A stretch of DNA of 64,000 nucleotides from Adlercreutzia sp. ZJ141 (GCF_011038965.1 NZ_JAAKEB010000003.1:62001-126000); one strand, 5' to 3'. Shown: positions 44,997 to 54,205, counted from the stretch's first letter. Program-made: numbers and translations. Notes: a model not told the origin generated them from the letters alone.

Positions 44997-45002
44997 GGGT
45001 GC

Positions 45003-45989
45003 ATGGCAAGCGAGAAGAACAAGGGAAGCGTCGGTGCGCGTCGGCGGTGCGATGCGCAGCTTCGTGACGAGGCTGCGCACGGCGCTATGCACTTTCAGGT
45101 TGACGAATACCTGGCGCATCTGTCTGTTGAGCGCGGGTATTCGTCGAATACCGTTGATGCATACCGGCGCGATCTTTTCGACTACGCCACGTTTCTCGCA
45201 GATAATGGCGTGATGGATGCCACTTGTGCCACGCGCGAAAACCTCATTGACTACGAGGCGTCACTTATAACGCGCGGGTATGCTGCTGCAAGCGTGAAGC
45301 GGCGAGTGGCGGCACTCAAAGGTTTTCACAAGTTTCTGGTTCGCGAAGGGAACACATCAACTGATCCCGCAAGCGGTATGGCTCTGCCGAAAACACCCGA
45401 GAAGTTGCCCGACGTGCTATCCATCGACCAAGTATGCCGTATGCTCGATGAACAGCCCACCGATTCGTCAGCCGCACTGCGTAACCGTGCGCTGCTCGAG
45501 GTGCTGTATGGATGCGGCCTGCGCGTGAGCGAGTGTGTGGGTCTCGATCTGGGTGACGTATTTCTACAAGAGGGCTTTCTGCGCGTTATGGGCAAGGGCG
45601 GCAAGGAGCGCATTGTGCCTATCGCCGGCGCCGCGTTGCGCGCGCTGACCGCGTACCTCAGCGACGGCCGTCCTGCGCTCGCTCGATCTGCTGCGGTACC
45701 GGTGGCTGCCGTATTCTTGAACGCACGAGGGGGGCGCTTGTCGCGGCAGTCGGTGCACGCAATTGTCGCGCGTGCAGGTAGAGAAATTGGCGTGGCGAAT
45801 CTGCATCCCCACACGCTGCGTCACTCGTTCGCCACGCATTTGCTCGAAGGTGGCGCCGATTTGCGTGCCATCCAAGAGATCCTCGGGCATGCCGACATCT
45901 CAACTACGCAAATCTACACTCACGTAAACCGTGCACACATGCGCGACGAATACCTAGCAGCCCACCCCCGCGCCAAGCTGTTCGAGTAG
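45003..45989 (+). CDS. xerD: tyrosine site-specific recombinase XerD
   Basis: A 328-residue tyrosine recombinase of the XerC/XerD family, acting with XerC at dif to resolve chromosome dimers. SAM-like N-domain (residues 30-120: VDEYLAHLSVERGYSSNTVDAYRRDLFDYATFL) and a catalytic domain with Arg in GCGLRVSECVGLD, Lys in GKGGKERIVPI, HTLRHSFATHLLEGGADLRAIQEILGHADISTTQIYTHV supplying His, Arg, His and the nucleophilic Tyr. Length and the single genomic-type context favour XerD over a mobile-element integrase. ATG 45003 gives about 28 extra polar residues before the family N-terminus. The pyrG fragment lies just upstream. Confidence 0.9.
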   Translation: MASEKNKGSVGARRRCDAQLRDEAAHGAMHFQVDEYLAHLSVERGYSSNTVDAYRRDLFDYATFLADNGVMDATCATRENLIDYEASLITRGYAAASVKRRVAALKGFHKFLVREGNTSTDPASGMALPKTPEKLPDVLSIDQVCRMLDEQPTDSSAALRNRALLEVLYGCGLRVSECVGLDLGDVFLQEGFLRVMGKGGKERIVPIAGAALRALTAYLSDGRPALARSAAVPVAAVFLNARGGRLSRQSVHAIVARAGREIGVANLHPHTLRHSFATHLLEGGADLRAIQEILGHADISTTQIYTHVNRAHMRDEYLAAHPRAKLFE

Positions 45990-46106
45990 CAGGTTGTGCG
46001 GCGCCGCATCATGGGGGAGAACGACGTTAAGTCGGATGCATTGATGTTCTGGAAAGACGCGAAGTACTACCTAATGATATTGATTATATATACAGGAGAG
46101 ACATTC

Positions 46107-46140
46107 GCTTTCGGTCACGCTCATGCGTGACCGAAAGCGC
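46107..46140 (-). terminator. perfect 15-bp hairpin abutting merR stop
   Basis: CGCTTTCGGTCACGC (46107-46121), loop TCAT, GCGTGACCGAAAGCG (46126-46140), directly adjacent to the merR stop codon. It lacks a T run on either side, so it may work as a transcript-end stabiliser instead of a classic terminator. The 46010-46106 stretch is AT-rich without a gene. Confidence 0.6.
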
Positions 46141-47037
46141 TTACTCGGCAAATTGCAGATAAATCGAGGGCGTATCACGATCTCGCTTGATAGGATCGCA
46201 ATACTCTATTACTCCCTCACACGGAACCCAGCCTTGGTACACGCTGGAGTACTCGCCATCTTCACGCTTGCGCATATGGACCATGCGGGCAAAAGGTGAG
46301 CCAGTAAGCTTTAATCCATGTTCCTCCATAAAGCGGAACGACGGCTCGAACATATCCAGACACAGCTCTTTATCGGAGCCCGACAGGAAAAAGGTACTCA
46401 AGCATTTTTGCGTAGGAATAACCACGACGCCGCAATCGGGATCCTCACTTTGCCGCTTGAATTCCTCGAGCCGTTCCGCATGCAAATGCCGCGTTTCTAT
46501 CATCAAGCCGTAACGTAAATTGCCCTCGCCTTTTGGCGGATAGTCGAAAATACCGGCAGAAGCCGCATAAGGGACGCGATCAATCCATTGACGATACAGG
46601 TCAATCTTTTCGTCTAAGATGTTATAACTACGCTGCGCGTCCACAAACAGAACAGTAGGAGAATAGGCCAGACGGAATTTATTGATATTGAGAGCACAAT
46701 CTGCCACCAAACGCTTATCTAGTCGCAATTGTTCCAAGATATGGTTTTGATGGCGAATAGATTCTTCTAATTCGGCTTCCTTTTGTTTAAGACTTCTTAA
46801 AAGCACATCGAAATCTTCTTCTTGGAGTGCAGCAGTGGTCTCAGATAAGGAGTAACCGTATTTCCTGAACATACGCGTTCGGATGAGTATATGCAAATCC
46901 CAAGCGGTGTATAAACGGTATCCGGAACCAGGATCCTTCTGGGGATTGATAATGCCTTCCCGTTCGTAATATCGAATAGCTTCTGAAGAAATGCCCATTA
47001 AATCGGAAATCTTACCGATCTTGTAACGTTTACGCAT
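46141..47037 (-). CDS. MerR family transcriptional regulator with GyrI-like effector domain
   Basis: A 298-residue regulator. The MerR helix-turn-helix lies at the N-terminus (YKIGKISDLMGISSEAIRYYEREGIINPQKDPGSGYRLYTAWDLHILIRTRMFRKYGYSL, residues 5-65), a long coiled-coil helix near residues 80-115, and a GyrI-like ligand-binding domain follows (residues 130-298). It thus resembles BmrR-type activators that sense small organic molecules. It is the last gene of the minus-strand run and the best candidate to recognise the three CTCAA-N5-TTGAG promoters in this cluster. AAAGGGGATTCT precedes ATG 47037. Confidence 0.88.
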   Translation of the reverse strand: MRKRYKIGKISDLMGISSEAIRYYEREGIINPQKDPGSGYRLYTAWDLHILIRTRMFRKYGYSLSETTAALQEEDFDVLLRSLKQKEAELEESIRHQNHILEQLRLDKRLVADCALNINKFRLAYSPTVLFVDAQRSYNILDEKIDLYRQWIDRVPYAASAGIFDYPPKGEGNLRYGLMIETRHLHAERLEEFKRQSEDPDCGVVVIPTQKCLSTFFLSGSDKELCLDMFEPSFRFMEEHGLKLTGSPFARMVHMRKREDGEYSSVYQGWVPCEGVIEYCDPIKRDRDTPSIYLQFAE

Positions 47038-47079
47038 AGAATCCCCTTTCCCTCGCAGAATAATTCGATACCGCCTTGT

Positions 47080-48153
47080 TTACACCTGCCGAAATAACAG
47101 ACCTTTCGACTCCACAGAATGCGTAACCACACCATCGTGTTCTAGTTGAGAGAGATGTGAAATGGTTTCTCCCAAGGAAAAGTACTTCTGCTTGAGCGGC
47201 CAATCATCCCAGTTCGAAATAGGACTGCGCCATGAAACCCCTTTCGCGATTTCTACTACATTCGCCGGACCTTCACGCAATACCTGCCTCACTTCTTCCC
47301 CTCGCAAGGCATGATGATTGACTAACTCTATGACGCGTTGGGAAACATTATCGATATTATCCCGATGTCCCGTTAAGCACAAAGACACCTCCAATTTTGA
47401 CAGTTTCTCCGCCGACTGAATGTAGCTAGCGAGCACGTTATCGCCCAAAGCAAAAGATACCACTACAGGTGTGATTCTTGCCAAAATCTGGTCGCCGGAA
47501 ATGAGTATTTTATCCCGTTCGTCGTAGAGACATAGGTGGTCAGGAGAGTGCCCCGAAGTGCGAATGACTCGAAACACCCTGCTTCCTCGCATAAACAATT
47601 CTCCATCACCCAGAACAACAGGCGTCACGTCGCTATAGGGTATCAGCACTTCATCCATGTCGCTGTAGTCTATACTGCGACTGAGGATTTGCCGACGCTC
47701 TTCCTGAGTGACGGGAGGTTTGTCGCAACCCTCAGGCAGCAGTTCATAACCGCCTGACATCCATTCTTGAAAACCCCGATTATGAACGTGATACTCTTTG
47801 AGCAATTGATAAAATCCACCGAAACCTGCATAGAATGTCGTCGATGGACGCTTCACCCTATTAACCAAGCCGCAATGGTCGGGGTGACCATGGGTGAAGA
47901 ATATATCGACATCATCCCAAGAAAGATCTAACGCGCGCAAGCCCTCTGTCAAAGCCTCGTAGCATTCACGCATGTCAAAACCAAGATCGATGACTAAAGG
48001 ACGCGAACCTTCCATGACTACATAGGAGTTAAGCACCTTTAAAGGGTTGCCCGGCATTGGTATGCAGATACGATAGATATTATTTCCTACTAGCTCAGGC
48101 ACGCCAAACTCATACGTCGCTTTCGTGTTTTTACGCCATTGCCTGTTTGCCAT
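47080..48153 (-). CDS. MBL-fold metallo-hydrolase
   Basis: A 357-residue metallo-beta-lactamase-fold protein. The metal site THGHPDHCG gives the H-x-H-x-D-H motif (H88, H90, D92, H93), with TSGHSPDHLCLY and ISGDQILARITP supplying the later His and Asp. The C-terminal 60 residues form a winged-helix-like LACTB2-type tail. Such proteins commonly hydrolyse thioesters (glyoxalase II-like) or other esters. Within this CoA-dependent cluster, thioester cleavage is a fair guess but unproven. GGAAGGAAA precedes ATG 48153. A hairpin at 48183 separates it from etfA. Confidence 0.82.
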   Translation of the reverse strand: MANRQWRKNTKATYEFGVPELVGNNIYRICIPMPGNPLKVLNSYVVMEGSRPLVIDLGFDMRECYEALTEGLRALDLSWDDVDIFFTHGHPDHCGLVNRVKRPSTTFYAGFGGFYQLLKEYHVHNRGFQEWMSGGYELLPEGCDKPPVTQEERRQILSRSIDYSDMDEVLIPYSDVTPVVLGDGELFMRGSRVFRVIRTSGHSPDHLCLYDERDKILISGDQILARITPVVVSFALGDNVLASYIQSAEKLSKLEVSLCLTGHRDNIDNVSQRVIELVNHHALRGEEVRQVLREGPANVVEIAKGVSWRSPISNWDDWPLKQKYFSLGETISHLSQLEHDGVVTHSVESKGLLFRQV

Positions 48154-48182
48154 AGGAAATTTCCTTCCTCGTATGCACGAAA

Positions 48183-48207
48183 GGGCATCCGCGCAAAACG
48201 GATGCCC
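48183..48207 (-). terminator. hairpin between etfA and MBL gene
   Basis: GGGCATCCG (48183-48191), 7-base loop, CGGATGCCC (48199-48207); followed on the minus strand by TTTCGTG. It could attenuate transcription from etfA into the hydrolase and merR genes. Confidence 0.65.
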
Positions 48208-48233
48208 AAAACTATTCGCTTAACACCTAGAAA

Positions 48234-49121
48234 TTAGAGCTTCGCGATGATTTCGGGAAGAACGGTCTTCAAGTCGCCCACCAAGCCATAGTCGGCTTGC
48301 TCAAAGATTGGAGCGTTATTATCCTTATTGATAGCGATGATGGTCTTAGCGGTATTCACGCCAACCATATGTTGCATCTGACCAGAAACGCCAATGCCCA
48401 CATACACTTCAGGAGAAAGCATTAAGCCGGAAACACCAATGTAGGTTTCACGGGGCATCCAATTCACGGCTTCGGTCAGAGGACGAGTGCAGCCTACTTC
48501 CGCATCCATCTTTGCAGCCAGATCGTGCGCCATCTGAAGATCAGCCTCATCTGTGAAGCCACGGCCCGCAGCGATGATATTCTTAGCGACAGTTAGATCT
48601 ACGCCTGCAGGAGGAAGAGCCTCGCGACTGCGCAGCTTCACAGTATCGTCTGCGATATAAGCAATCTCTTCAACAACGTCGCTACCCGAAGGCTGAACGT
48701 CACCGAAGATGGAAGGTGTAGCAGTAAAGATTGCAATGTCGCCAACAGATTTGGTTTTGCGGTTGGCGATACCACCAAAGAATAGGCTCGTAGCAGCAGC
48801 ACCTTCGATGCTCTTGGCGTCGGTGATAACGGAAACGCCCTGCTTGGAAGCCACCTTACCAGCAATAACCTTCATGCGTCGCGTAGGTTCTACCAGTACG
48901 ACTTCGGGGGCTTTGGTGTCGATCAGTTCGGATACCGTAGCAGCTGCAGACTCAACCAGGGCATCCACAGGAACGGTAATGGCATACACGGCATCGGCAA
49001 TTCCCGCAATGCGGGTGGCTTCGCTCAGGGAAACGAGCGCTACCTCATTGCCCAGAGTACGAGCACCAGCGCACAGGCCACGAGCGCCCTTTTCGGTTTC
49101 TGCAATAACAAAAATACTCAT
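48234..49121 (-). CDS. etfA: electron transfer flavoprotein alpha subunit (FixB-like)
   Basis: ETF alpha subunit of 295 residues. The N-terminal half is the alpha/beta domain (ISVFVIAETEKGARGLCAGARTLG), the C-terminal half is the FAD-binding domain with AAGRGFTDEADLQMAHDLAAKMDAEVGCTRPLTEA, YIGVSGLMLSPEVYVGIGVSGQMQHMVGV and FEQADYGLVGDLKTVLPEI. With EtfB it forms the FAD-carrying electron carrier that joins an acyl-CoA dehydrogenase to a FixCX-type dehydrogenase. Start ATG 49121 lies after GGGGGCC; the gene is 12 bases after etfB. Confidence 0.94.
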   Translation of the reverse strand: MSIFVIAETEKGARGLCAGARTLGNEVALVSLSEATRIAGIADAVYAITVPVDALVESAAATVSELIDTKAPEVVLVEPTRRMKVIAGKVASKQGVSVITDAKSIEGAAATSLFFGGIANRKTKSVGDIAIFTATPSIFGDVQPSGSDVVEEIAYIADDTVKLRSREALPPAGVDLTVAKNIIAAGRGFTDEADLQMAHDLAAKMDAEVGCTRPLTEAVNWMPRETYIGVSGLMLSPEVYVGIGVSGQMQHMVGVNTAKTIIAINKDNNAPIFEQADYGLVGDLKTVLPEIIAKL

Positions 49122-49133
49122 TTTTCAGGCCCC

Positions 49134-49886
49134 CTATCGAATAGCCTCAGCGACAGCCGCGACGAACTTGTCGATATCGCCATCGGTACCGGCGTCAAAC
49201 AGCATTTTCTTGCGGGGCGCAGGCTCGGGTGCCAGCGTCTCCATAACTTCAGCGCCTCGGACAACGGTAGCGCCGTCGATCTTCGTCACTGGCTTCTTGC
49301 CAGCCTGCATGATGTCGCGCATGCCGCAGATGCGAGGCAAAGCGATGTCGGGGACAACGGATACGACAGCAGGAAGGGCAATCTCCACCACTTCCTTCTC
49401 GGCTTCCAAGATGCGCTCGGCAACCAGAGCTGAGCCTTCGAAAGAAATCTTACTGACAGCGGTCACGACGGGCAGACCCAAAGCCTCGGCAAGCTGAACG
49501 TCAACCTGCTGAGCGTAGATATCAGCCGAACCATCACCGCAGATAACAACATCAGCAGCTAGGTCTTTCACAGTAGGAGCCAATGCTTCAGCGGTGGCTT
49601 TCGCATCCAAGTCAGCGTAATCATCATTCATGATTAGAGTCAGAGAATCCACGCCACGAGCCAGGATGTTCTTGTTATTTTTGGTGTCGTCGATGGAGGG
49701 GGTTCCGGCAGAAACAACGATGTGGGTAGCGCCTTTCTCGGCTGCGACTAAAGAACCGGCTTCGATGGCATTCAGGTCATAGGTGCTCACCGTGGGGCGA
49801 GCCTTGGAATAATCCAAGGTGCGGTCTGAGGCGATCTGGATGTCTTGGTCGTCGCAGACAATCTTTGCAACAGTAACGATATTCAT
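49134..49886 (-). CDS. etfB: electron transfer flavoprotein beta subunit (FixA-like)
   Basis: ETF beta subunit, 250 residues, MNIVTVAKIVCDDQDIQI...RPTVSTYDLNAIEAGSLVA, with VVICGDGSADIYAQQVDVQLAEALGLPVVTAVSKI, which binds AMP or a second FAD in bifurcating types. ATG 49886 is chosen over a TTG two codons earlier because AAGGTTG is then suitably spaced. It lies between the dehydrogenase and etfA, the usual FixBA/CaiA neighbourhood. Whether this ETF bifurcates cannot be decided from sequence alone here; pairing with FixC and FixX suggests it may. Confidence 0.94.
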   Translation of the reverse strand: MNIVTVAKIVCDDQDIQIASDRTLDYSKARPTVSTYDLNAIEAGSLVAAEKGATHIVVSAGTPSIDDTKNNKNILARGVDSLTLIMNDDYADLDAKATAEALAPTVKDLAADVVICGDGSADIYAQQVDVQLAEALGLPVVTAVSKISFEGSALVAERILEAEKEVVEIALPAVVSVVPDIALPRICGMRDIMQAGKKPVTKIDGATVVRGAEVMETLAPEPAPRKKMLFDAGTDGDIDKFVAAVAEAIR

Positions 49887-49906
49887 AATCAATCAACCTT
49901 CATCTA

Positions 49907-51067
49907 CTAGTTGCGAGCGTACTTTTTGATGATCTGGCGACCAGCAATGTGGACCATGATCTCATCGGTGCCGCCCCCAAACTGAGAACCGCGGGCATCA
50001 ATCCACAAACGGCCCACGCAAGACTCAGTGGTATAGCCGATACCGCCCATAATCTGTAAGGCTTCGGAGCAAACCCAGGTAGACTGCATAGAGATATAGC
50101 GCTTGGCAAGAGCACTATCTAGGCGAACGGACATGCCCTGATCGAATTCCCAAGCGGTCTTCAACAGCAGGCTCTCCATGGTCTGAACGGCAATCTCCAT
50201 ATCGGTGAGCTTCTGCTGGATAAGCTGGAAGCTGCCGAGGGTCTTACCAAATGCCATGCGCTGGCCGGCATACGCGGCCGCTTCTTCCAAGGCAGCTTTA
50301 GCCAAGCCTAAGGAATGAGAGGCCAGCATGATGCGTTCCAGCTCGAAGTTCTTCATAAGCTGTAAAAAGCCCTTGCCTCGCTCACCCAAAAGGGCCGTCT
50401 CGGGAATAACAACGTTGTCCAGATAAACCTCGGAGAAGTTAGTGATTTGCTGGCCGATCTTGTGCAAAGGAGCAAGCGTCACACCTTCTTGCTTGGGGTC
50501 GATAATCCACATGGACATGTTTTTGTTTTCGCGGGCAGGATCTTCGTCTTTGGCGATGACTAGCATGAAGGGAGCGGTCTCGGCCAAAGAAACCATGGTT
50601 TTGGTGCCGTTCAAGGTCACCGTGCCATCGCCGTTCCAATGGGCGGTAGTAGTCATACCCTGATTATCGGAGCCTGCACAAGGCTCAGACAGGGCCAAAG
50701 AATAAGCTTGCTCACCAGTTTCCTCATAGTATTTCATGGCTACGGCCATCAGCTCGGGAGAGGCGAACTCGGACATATCGAACATAGCCAAGCCGTAAGA
50801 CATGAAGGGCATGGTAGCCTTGGCGCTCTTGATAAGTTCGGTCACAACCAGAGCTAGAGTCACCGCATCAGAGGAAACTCCGCCGTACTCTTCGGGAACG
50901 AACATATAACCGAAGCCAGCATCCAGGTATGCCTTACGCACGTCCTCATCGATGTATCGCTGGTTATACCACTTTTTGATTTTCTCTTCGGGGCACTCGC
51001 GAGCTACAAACTCACGCAGATTCTCAAGCATGAGCTCCTGCTCGTCGGTAATACTAAAATCAATCAT
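49907..51067 (-). CDS. acyl-CoA dehydrogenase, CaiA-like (probable enoyl-CoA reductase)
   Basis: A 386-residue acyl-CoA dehydrogenase fold flavoprotein. FAD and substrate regions: ALSEPCAGSDNQGMTTTAHWNGDGTVTLNGTKTMVSLAETAPFMLV, ERIMLASHSLGLAKAALEEAAAYAGQRMAFGKTLGSFQLIQQKLTDME, EALQIMGGIGYTTES. The C-terminus reads GSQFGGGTDEIMVHIAGRQI, where many dehydrogenases have the catalytic Glu in a YEGT motif; here that position is Gly. With EtfAB next door it probably acts in the reducing direction on an enoyl-CoA. ATG 51067 has GGAGGAAG upstream. A MerR-type box lies 80 bases upstream. Confidence 0.9.
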   Translation of the reverse strand: MIDFSITDEQELMLENLREFVARECPEEKIKKWYNQRYIDEDVRKAYLDAGFGYMFVPEEYGGVSSDAVTLALVVTELIKSAKATMPFMSYGLAMFDMSEFASPELMAVAMKYYEETGEQAYSLALSEPCAGSDNQGMTTTAHWNGDGTVTLNGTKTMVSLAETAPFMLVIAKDEDPARENKNMSMWIIDPKQEGVTLAPLHKIGQQITNFSEVYLDNVVIPETALLGERGKGFLQLMKNFELERIMLASHSLGLAKAALEEAAAYAGQRMAFGKTLGSFQLIQQKLTDMEIAVQTMESLLLKTAWEFDQGMSVRLDSALAKRYISMQSTWVCSEALQIMGGIGYTTESCVGRLWIDARGSQFGGGTDEIMVHIAGRQIIKKYARN

Positions 51068-51145
51068 TTCTTCCTCCTTTTGGTACAAGCCTGTGATGAA
51101 AAAGTATCCATTGCGTTTGAAGGTCGGGATGGGCCTCACACCTGC

Positions 51146-51176
51146 ATGTTCCGCCCTCAAATGCTTTGAGAGTCAA
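51146..51176 (-). promoter_or_regulatory. MerR-type promoter for the dehydrogenase-etfBA unit
   Basis: On the minus strand: TTGACT (51171-51176), a 19-base spacer holding the palindrome CTCAA-AGCAT-TTGAG (51156-51170) and GAACAT as -10 (51146-51151). The box overlaps the stop codon of the acyl-CoA ligase gene. It matches the two boxes at 57186-57291. Confidence 0.75.
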
Positions 51177-52872
51177 GGGGTGAAAGCAAGTTTCTGACGG
51201 ATTCTTTCTCCTCTCGCTTCCGCAGTAAAACGCGGTCTTGCTTTCGATTATGAGTAGTCGGAATCACATCAATGAACTCGATATATTTCGGAACCTTATA
51301 AGCAACCAAACGCTTTTTGCAGTAGGTGCGCAACTCGTCTTCGGTTGCAGTAAGACCCCTTTTCAGAACAACAAACGATTTGGGACGTTCTCCCGAATAG
51401 GCGTCGGGGACGCCTATGGTGCAAGCATCGGCTACGGCCGGATGGGTCATAAGACACTCGTCGATATCTTTGGGAAAAACATTAAAGCCGCTTACGACAA
51501 TCATGTCCTTTTTACGATCCACGATGTAAAAGAACCCCTCTTCGTCCATGTAGCCGATATCGCCGGTATACATCCATCCGCCACGGATTGCCTTTGCAGT
51601 CTCTTCGGGATTGTTCCAATAACTCTTCGCAATCTGCTTGCCACGAAAGATGATCTCGCCGCGCTCGCCAGGAGCGCAAGGCGCCAACCCGTTTTGAGGA
51701 TCGACGATGAGCATGTCGATGCCGCTTATAGGAACCCCGATGCTGCCTAGCTTCCCTCCTGTAAGCACGGGATTAGCGCTCACAAAGCCAAAACTTTCGG
51801 ACATGCCGTAGCTTTCAGTGAAGCACGCATTTGTACTGGATTCTAGAATGCTCAGCGTTTTCAAGGAGATAAACGAGCCGCCGAAAATCACAAAATCCAA
51901 ATCATGGTACGAACATGTCGATAAACGCTCATCAAGACTTACGCGGTGAAGCAGCGTGGGAAGCGTTGCCCACATGGTGGGATGGTATTTTTCAAAGGAG
52001 TCGATGATTTCGTCGCAGTGTACGCCCTCTGCAAAGATACAACTTCCTCCGCATATAATCTGCCAATGTACACCATAGTTGATACCCATGATGTGCGTTA
52101 GAGGCATGCAGATGAGTACGCTGGGGTCGGGCTTTGTCAAAGCGGGAGCCGCCCAATGATGCATGGTTTTGATTTCTCGCACCATTTCACCTTGAGTTGC
52201 GCAAACACCCTTGCTTACGCCGGTGGTTCCGCCAGTGAACAGCAAAATTGCATTATCCGAGGGGAGTACCTCAACCGAAGGCTCACATGCAGAAGCCTGA
52301 CTCAGCAGCTGCTTGTAACAATATACGATTGCTGTTCCTGTCGATTCTGGCTGATCAGATGGTCGATCGAGTACGATAACTGAACGAACCGAAGGGCATT
52401 TTCCCGTCTTTAAGGCGTCTAGTATTTTATTAATGTGCTCTTGTTCGATAATCACAACGCTCGATGAAACAGTATTAATCGAACCGCATATTTCATAACT
52501 AGTACAGCGCTGATTATAGGCAGCAGCCACTAAACCCGTTTTGTAGCAAGCCATGAAGCCATAGATGATTTCCGGCCGGTTCGATACCACCAAGCTAACG
52601 CGATCTCCCTTCTTCAAACCAAGGGCGAGCAGAGCATTGCCGAGACGGTTTGCCTGCATATCGGCCTCTTCGCGCAGAATCACCTGATCTCCGAAGTAAA
52701 TAAAGGGATCGCGACGCGCGCGATCAACAAGATCGATCATCGTCTGCTTAATGGTGGTAGTAGGAACTTCGTAGCTCCTGTCAACCGCTGTATCATACTG
52801 CTTCGTCCAAAGGGGGTTGCATTGCTTAACTGCTTGCTCTATCAATGAAAAGCTATCTTGAGAGTCGTTCAT
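51157..52872 (-). CDS. acyl-CoA ligase, CaiC-like
   Basis: A 571-residue AMP-forming acyl-CoA synthetase, resembling CaiC-type crotonobetaine/carnitine-CoA ligases. Motifs: LLFTGGTTGVSKGVCAT (ATP loop), YGMSESFGF, GWMYTGDIGYMDEEGFFYIVDRKKDMIVVSGFNVFPKDIDE and the C-terminal THNRKQDRVLLR with the catalytic lysine region, in which the usual TGK is changed to NRK. It primes the cycle by ATP-dependent activation of the acid. AGAAGGTAC precedes ATG 52872. The substrate cannot be told from the sequence. Confidence 0.88.
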   Translation of the reverse strand: MNDSQDSFSLIEQAVKQCNPLWTKQYDTAVDRSYEVPTTTIKQTMIDLVDRARRDPFIYFGDQVILREEADMQANRLGNALLALGLKKGDRVSLVVSNRPEIIYGFMACYKTGLVAAAYNQRCTSYEICGSINTVSSSVVIIEQEHINKILDALKTGKCPSVRSVIVLDRPSDQPESTGTAIVYCYKQLLSQASACEPSVEVLPSDNAILLFTGGTTGVSKGVCATQGEMVREIKTMHHWAAPALTKPDPSVLICMPLTHIMGINYGVHWQIICGGSCIFAEGVHCDEIIDSFEKYHPTMWATLPTLLHRVSLDERLSTCSYHDLDFVIFGGSFISLKTLSILESSTNACFTESYGMSESFGFVSANPVLTGGKLGSIGVPISGIDMLIVDPQNGLAPCAPGERGEIIFRGKQIAKSYWNNPEETAKAIRGGWMYTGDIGYMDEEGFFYIVDRKKDMIVVSGFNVFPKDIDECLMTHPAVADACTIGVPDAYSGERPKSFVVLKRGLTATEDELRTYCKKRLVAYKVPKYIEFIDVIPTTHNRKQDRVLLRKREEKESVRNLLSPLDSQSI

Positions 52873-52942
52873 GGATTGTACCTTCTACCTCTGAACACGT
52901 TTTCAATTCGCACGTCCCCTTGGAATCGTGCGGGAACTTGGC

Positions 52943-54205
52943 CTATTCCTCTTCAGAATTGATCTTTTTCCCGAAATAGAATGCCAAGTAACCGATGAGG
53001 AAAGTGACGAACATCATGCCAATGCCGATGGAAAGCGTTAGCGTGTAACTGCCTGTGATGTCGATGATCGCACCCCAGATCGCGGACGTGAATGCAGAGC
53101 TTAAAGTGGCCACTGTGGACACCACGCTAAATACTCGGCTGTAGTCTTTGGAACCAAAGATTCCGCGGGTCATCAAAGAGGTGGTAACCGTGGCGCCAGC
53201 AAAGAAGATACCATAGAAAAAGCCGCCGATGTACAGGAAGTAGATCCCCGATCCTCCTAAGAACGTCATAACCGAGATGCCGATGATGCCGCAAGCAACA
53301 GCCGTCACCACACCCATTTTGACATTGATGTCATTAATGTAGCCAAGCAGCAGCTTACCAATCATTTGACCTACCATGATGGCGGAAGACACAGTTGACG
53401 CGGCGAAGATCCCAAACGCTAGTGATGAGACATATGAAGGAATATAGTAGTTTAGGGTGATTCCCACATCCATCATGCCTGCGTAAAGCGCCACCAGCCA
53501 TAATGCCGGAGTACGGAGCGCCTGATTGAACATGATTCCCTTTACTGGCGAAACAATACCTTCCTCGGGAACAGACTCCTTATTCTTCGCACTTACCCAA
53601 GGCGCCAGACTCATGTCTTCGGGCTTATTACGAATTAGGAAAATAGCACTTGGAAGACCAACAAGGGCGGTAATCAGGCAAAAGACCAGATACCCCGTGC
53701 GCCAACCGAAGTTCTCAATAACCCAACCACCCAGAGGATTAAATACAACAGCGCCCACACCGGTAAAGCACAGGCAGATACCGACAAAGAAGCCTACTCG
53801 ATCCTTAAACCAACGGTCGATCATGGTGGGAACCATCAAATAGAGCAAGATGGAGTTGGCGCAGCCGATAAGCACGCCAGAGCAATAGAACTGCCATATA
53901 TAGTTGTAAACCGACATGAGCGAAATGCCCACCGAAACCATGGCGCAGCACCCCGTAAGAACCCACCGCGCGTTAAAGCGATGGAGTATTTTGCCGCCGA
54001 AAATCATAGAAACGGCCATTGCTAAATATTGAACAGACATATAGGTGCCAAAGGCGCCCGCACTAATACCTAAGTCGGTACCGGCAGGCGTATAAAAAAT
54101 GCCCATGGTGTTAAAAGAAAGCGTCACAGTGGAAAAACAAATGGCGCAGCATGCAGCAAACACCAGAAAACCCCGATGGATACGATGACGTTGAACTTCG
54201 ACCAT
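52943..54205 (-). CDS. MFS transporter, OFA-type (first copy)
   Basis: A 420-residue major facilitator with about 12 helices, of the oxalate/formate antiporter (OFA) type: HRGFLVFAACCAICFSTVTLSFNTMGIFYTPAG, GKILHRFNARWVLTGCCAMVSVG, LMVPTMIDRWFKDRVGFFVGICLCFTGVGA. OFA carriers often exchange an organic acid for its product. ATG 54205 follows GAAAGGACTCTC; the longer frame is not supported. It is clearly related to the second carrier at 54452, so the cluster has two paralogous carriers. Possible roles are uptake of substrate or exchange for reduced product. Confidence 0.86.
   Translation of the reverse strand: MVEVQRHRIHRGFLVFAACCAICFSTVTLSFNTMGIFYTPAGTDLGISAGAFGTYMSVQYLAMAVSMIFGGKILHRFNARWVLTGCCAMVSVGISLMSVYNYIWQFYCSGVLIGCANSILLYLMVPTMIDRWFKDRVGFFVGICLCFTGVGAVVFNPLGGWVIENFGWRTGYLVFCLITALVGLPSAIFLIRNKPEDMSLAPWVSAKNKESVPEEGIVSPVKGIMFNQALRTPALWLVALYAGMMDVGITLNYYIPSYVSSLAFGIFAASTVSSAIMVGQMIGKLLLGYINDINVKMGVVTAVACGIIGISVMTFLGGSGIYFLYIGGFFYGIFFAGATVTTSLMTRGIFGSKDYSRVFSVVSTVATLSSAFTSAIWGAIIDITGSYTLTLSIGIGMMFVTFLIGYLAFYFGKKINSEEE

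Noticed and set aside
45003-45989. xerD as a mobile-element integrase
   Set aside because: Length, motifs and lack of attachment-site repeats or neighbouring mobility genes favour the housekeeping recombinase.
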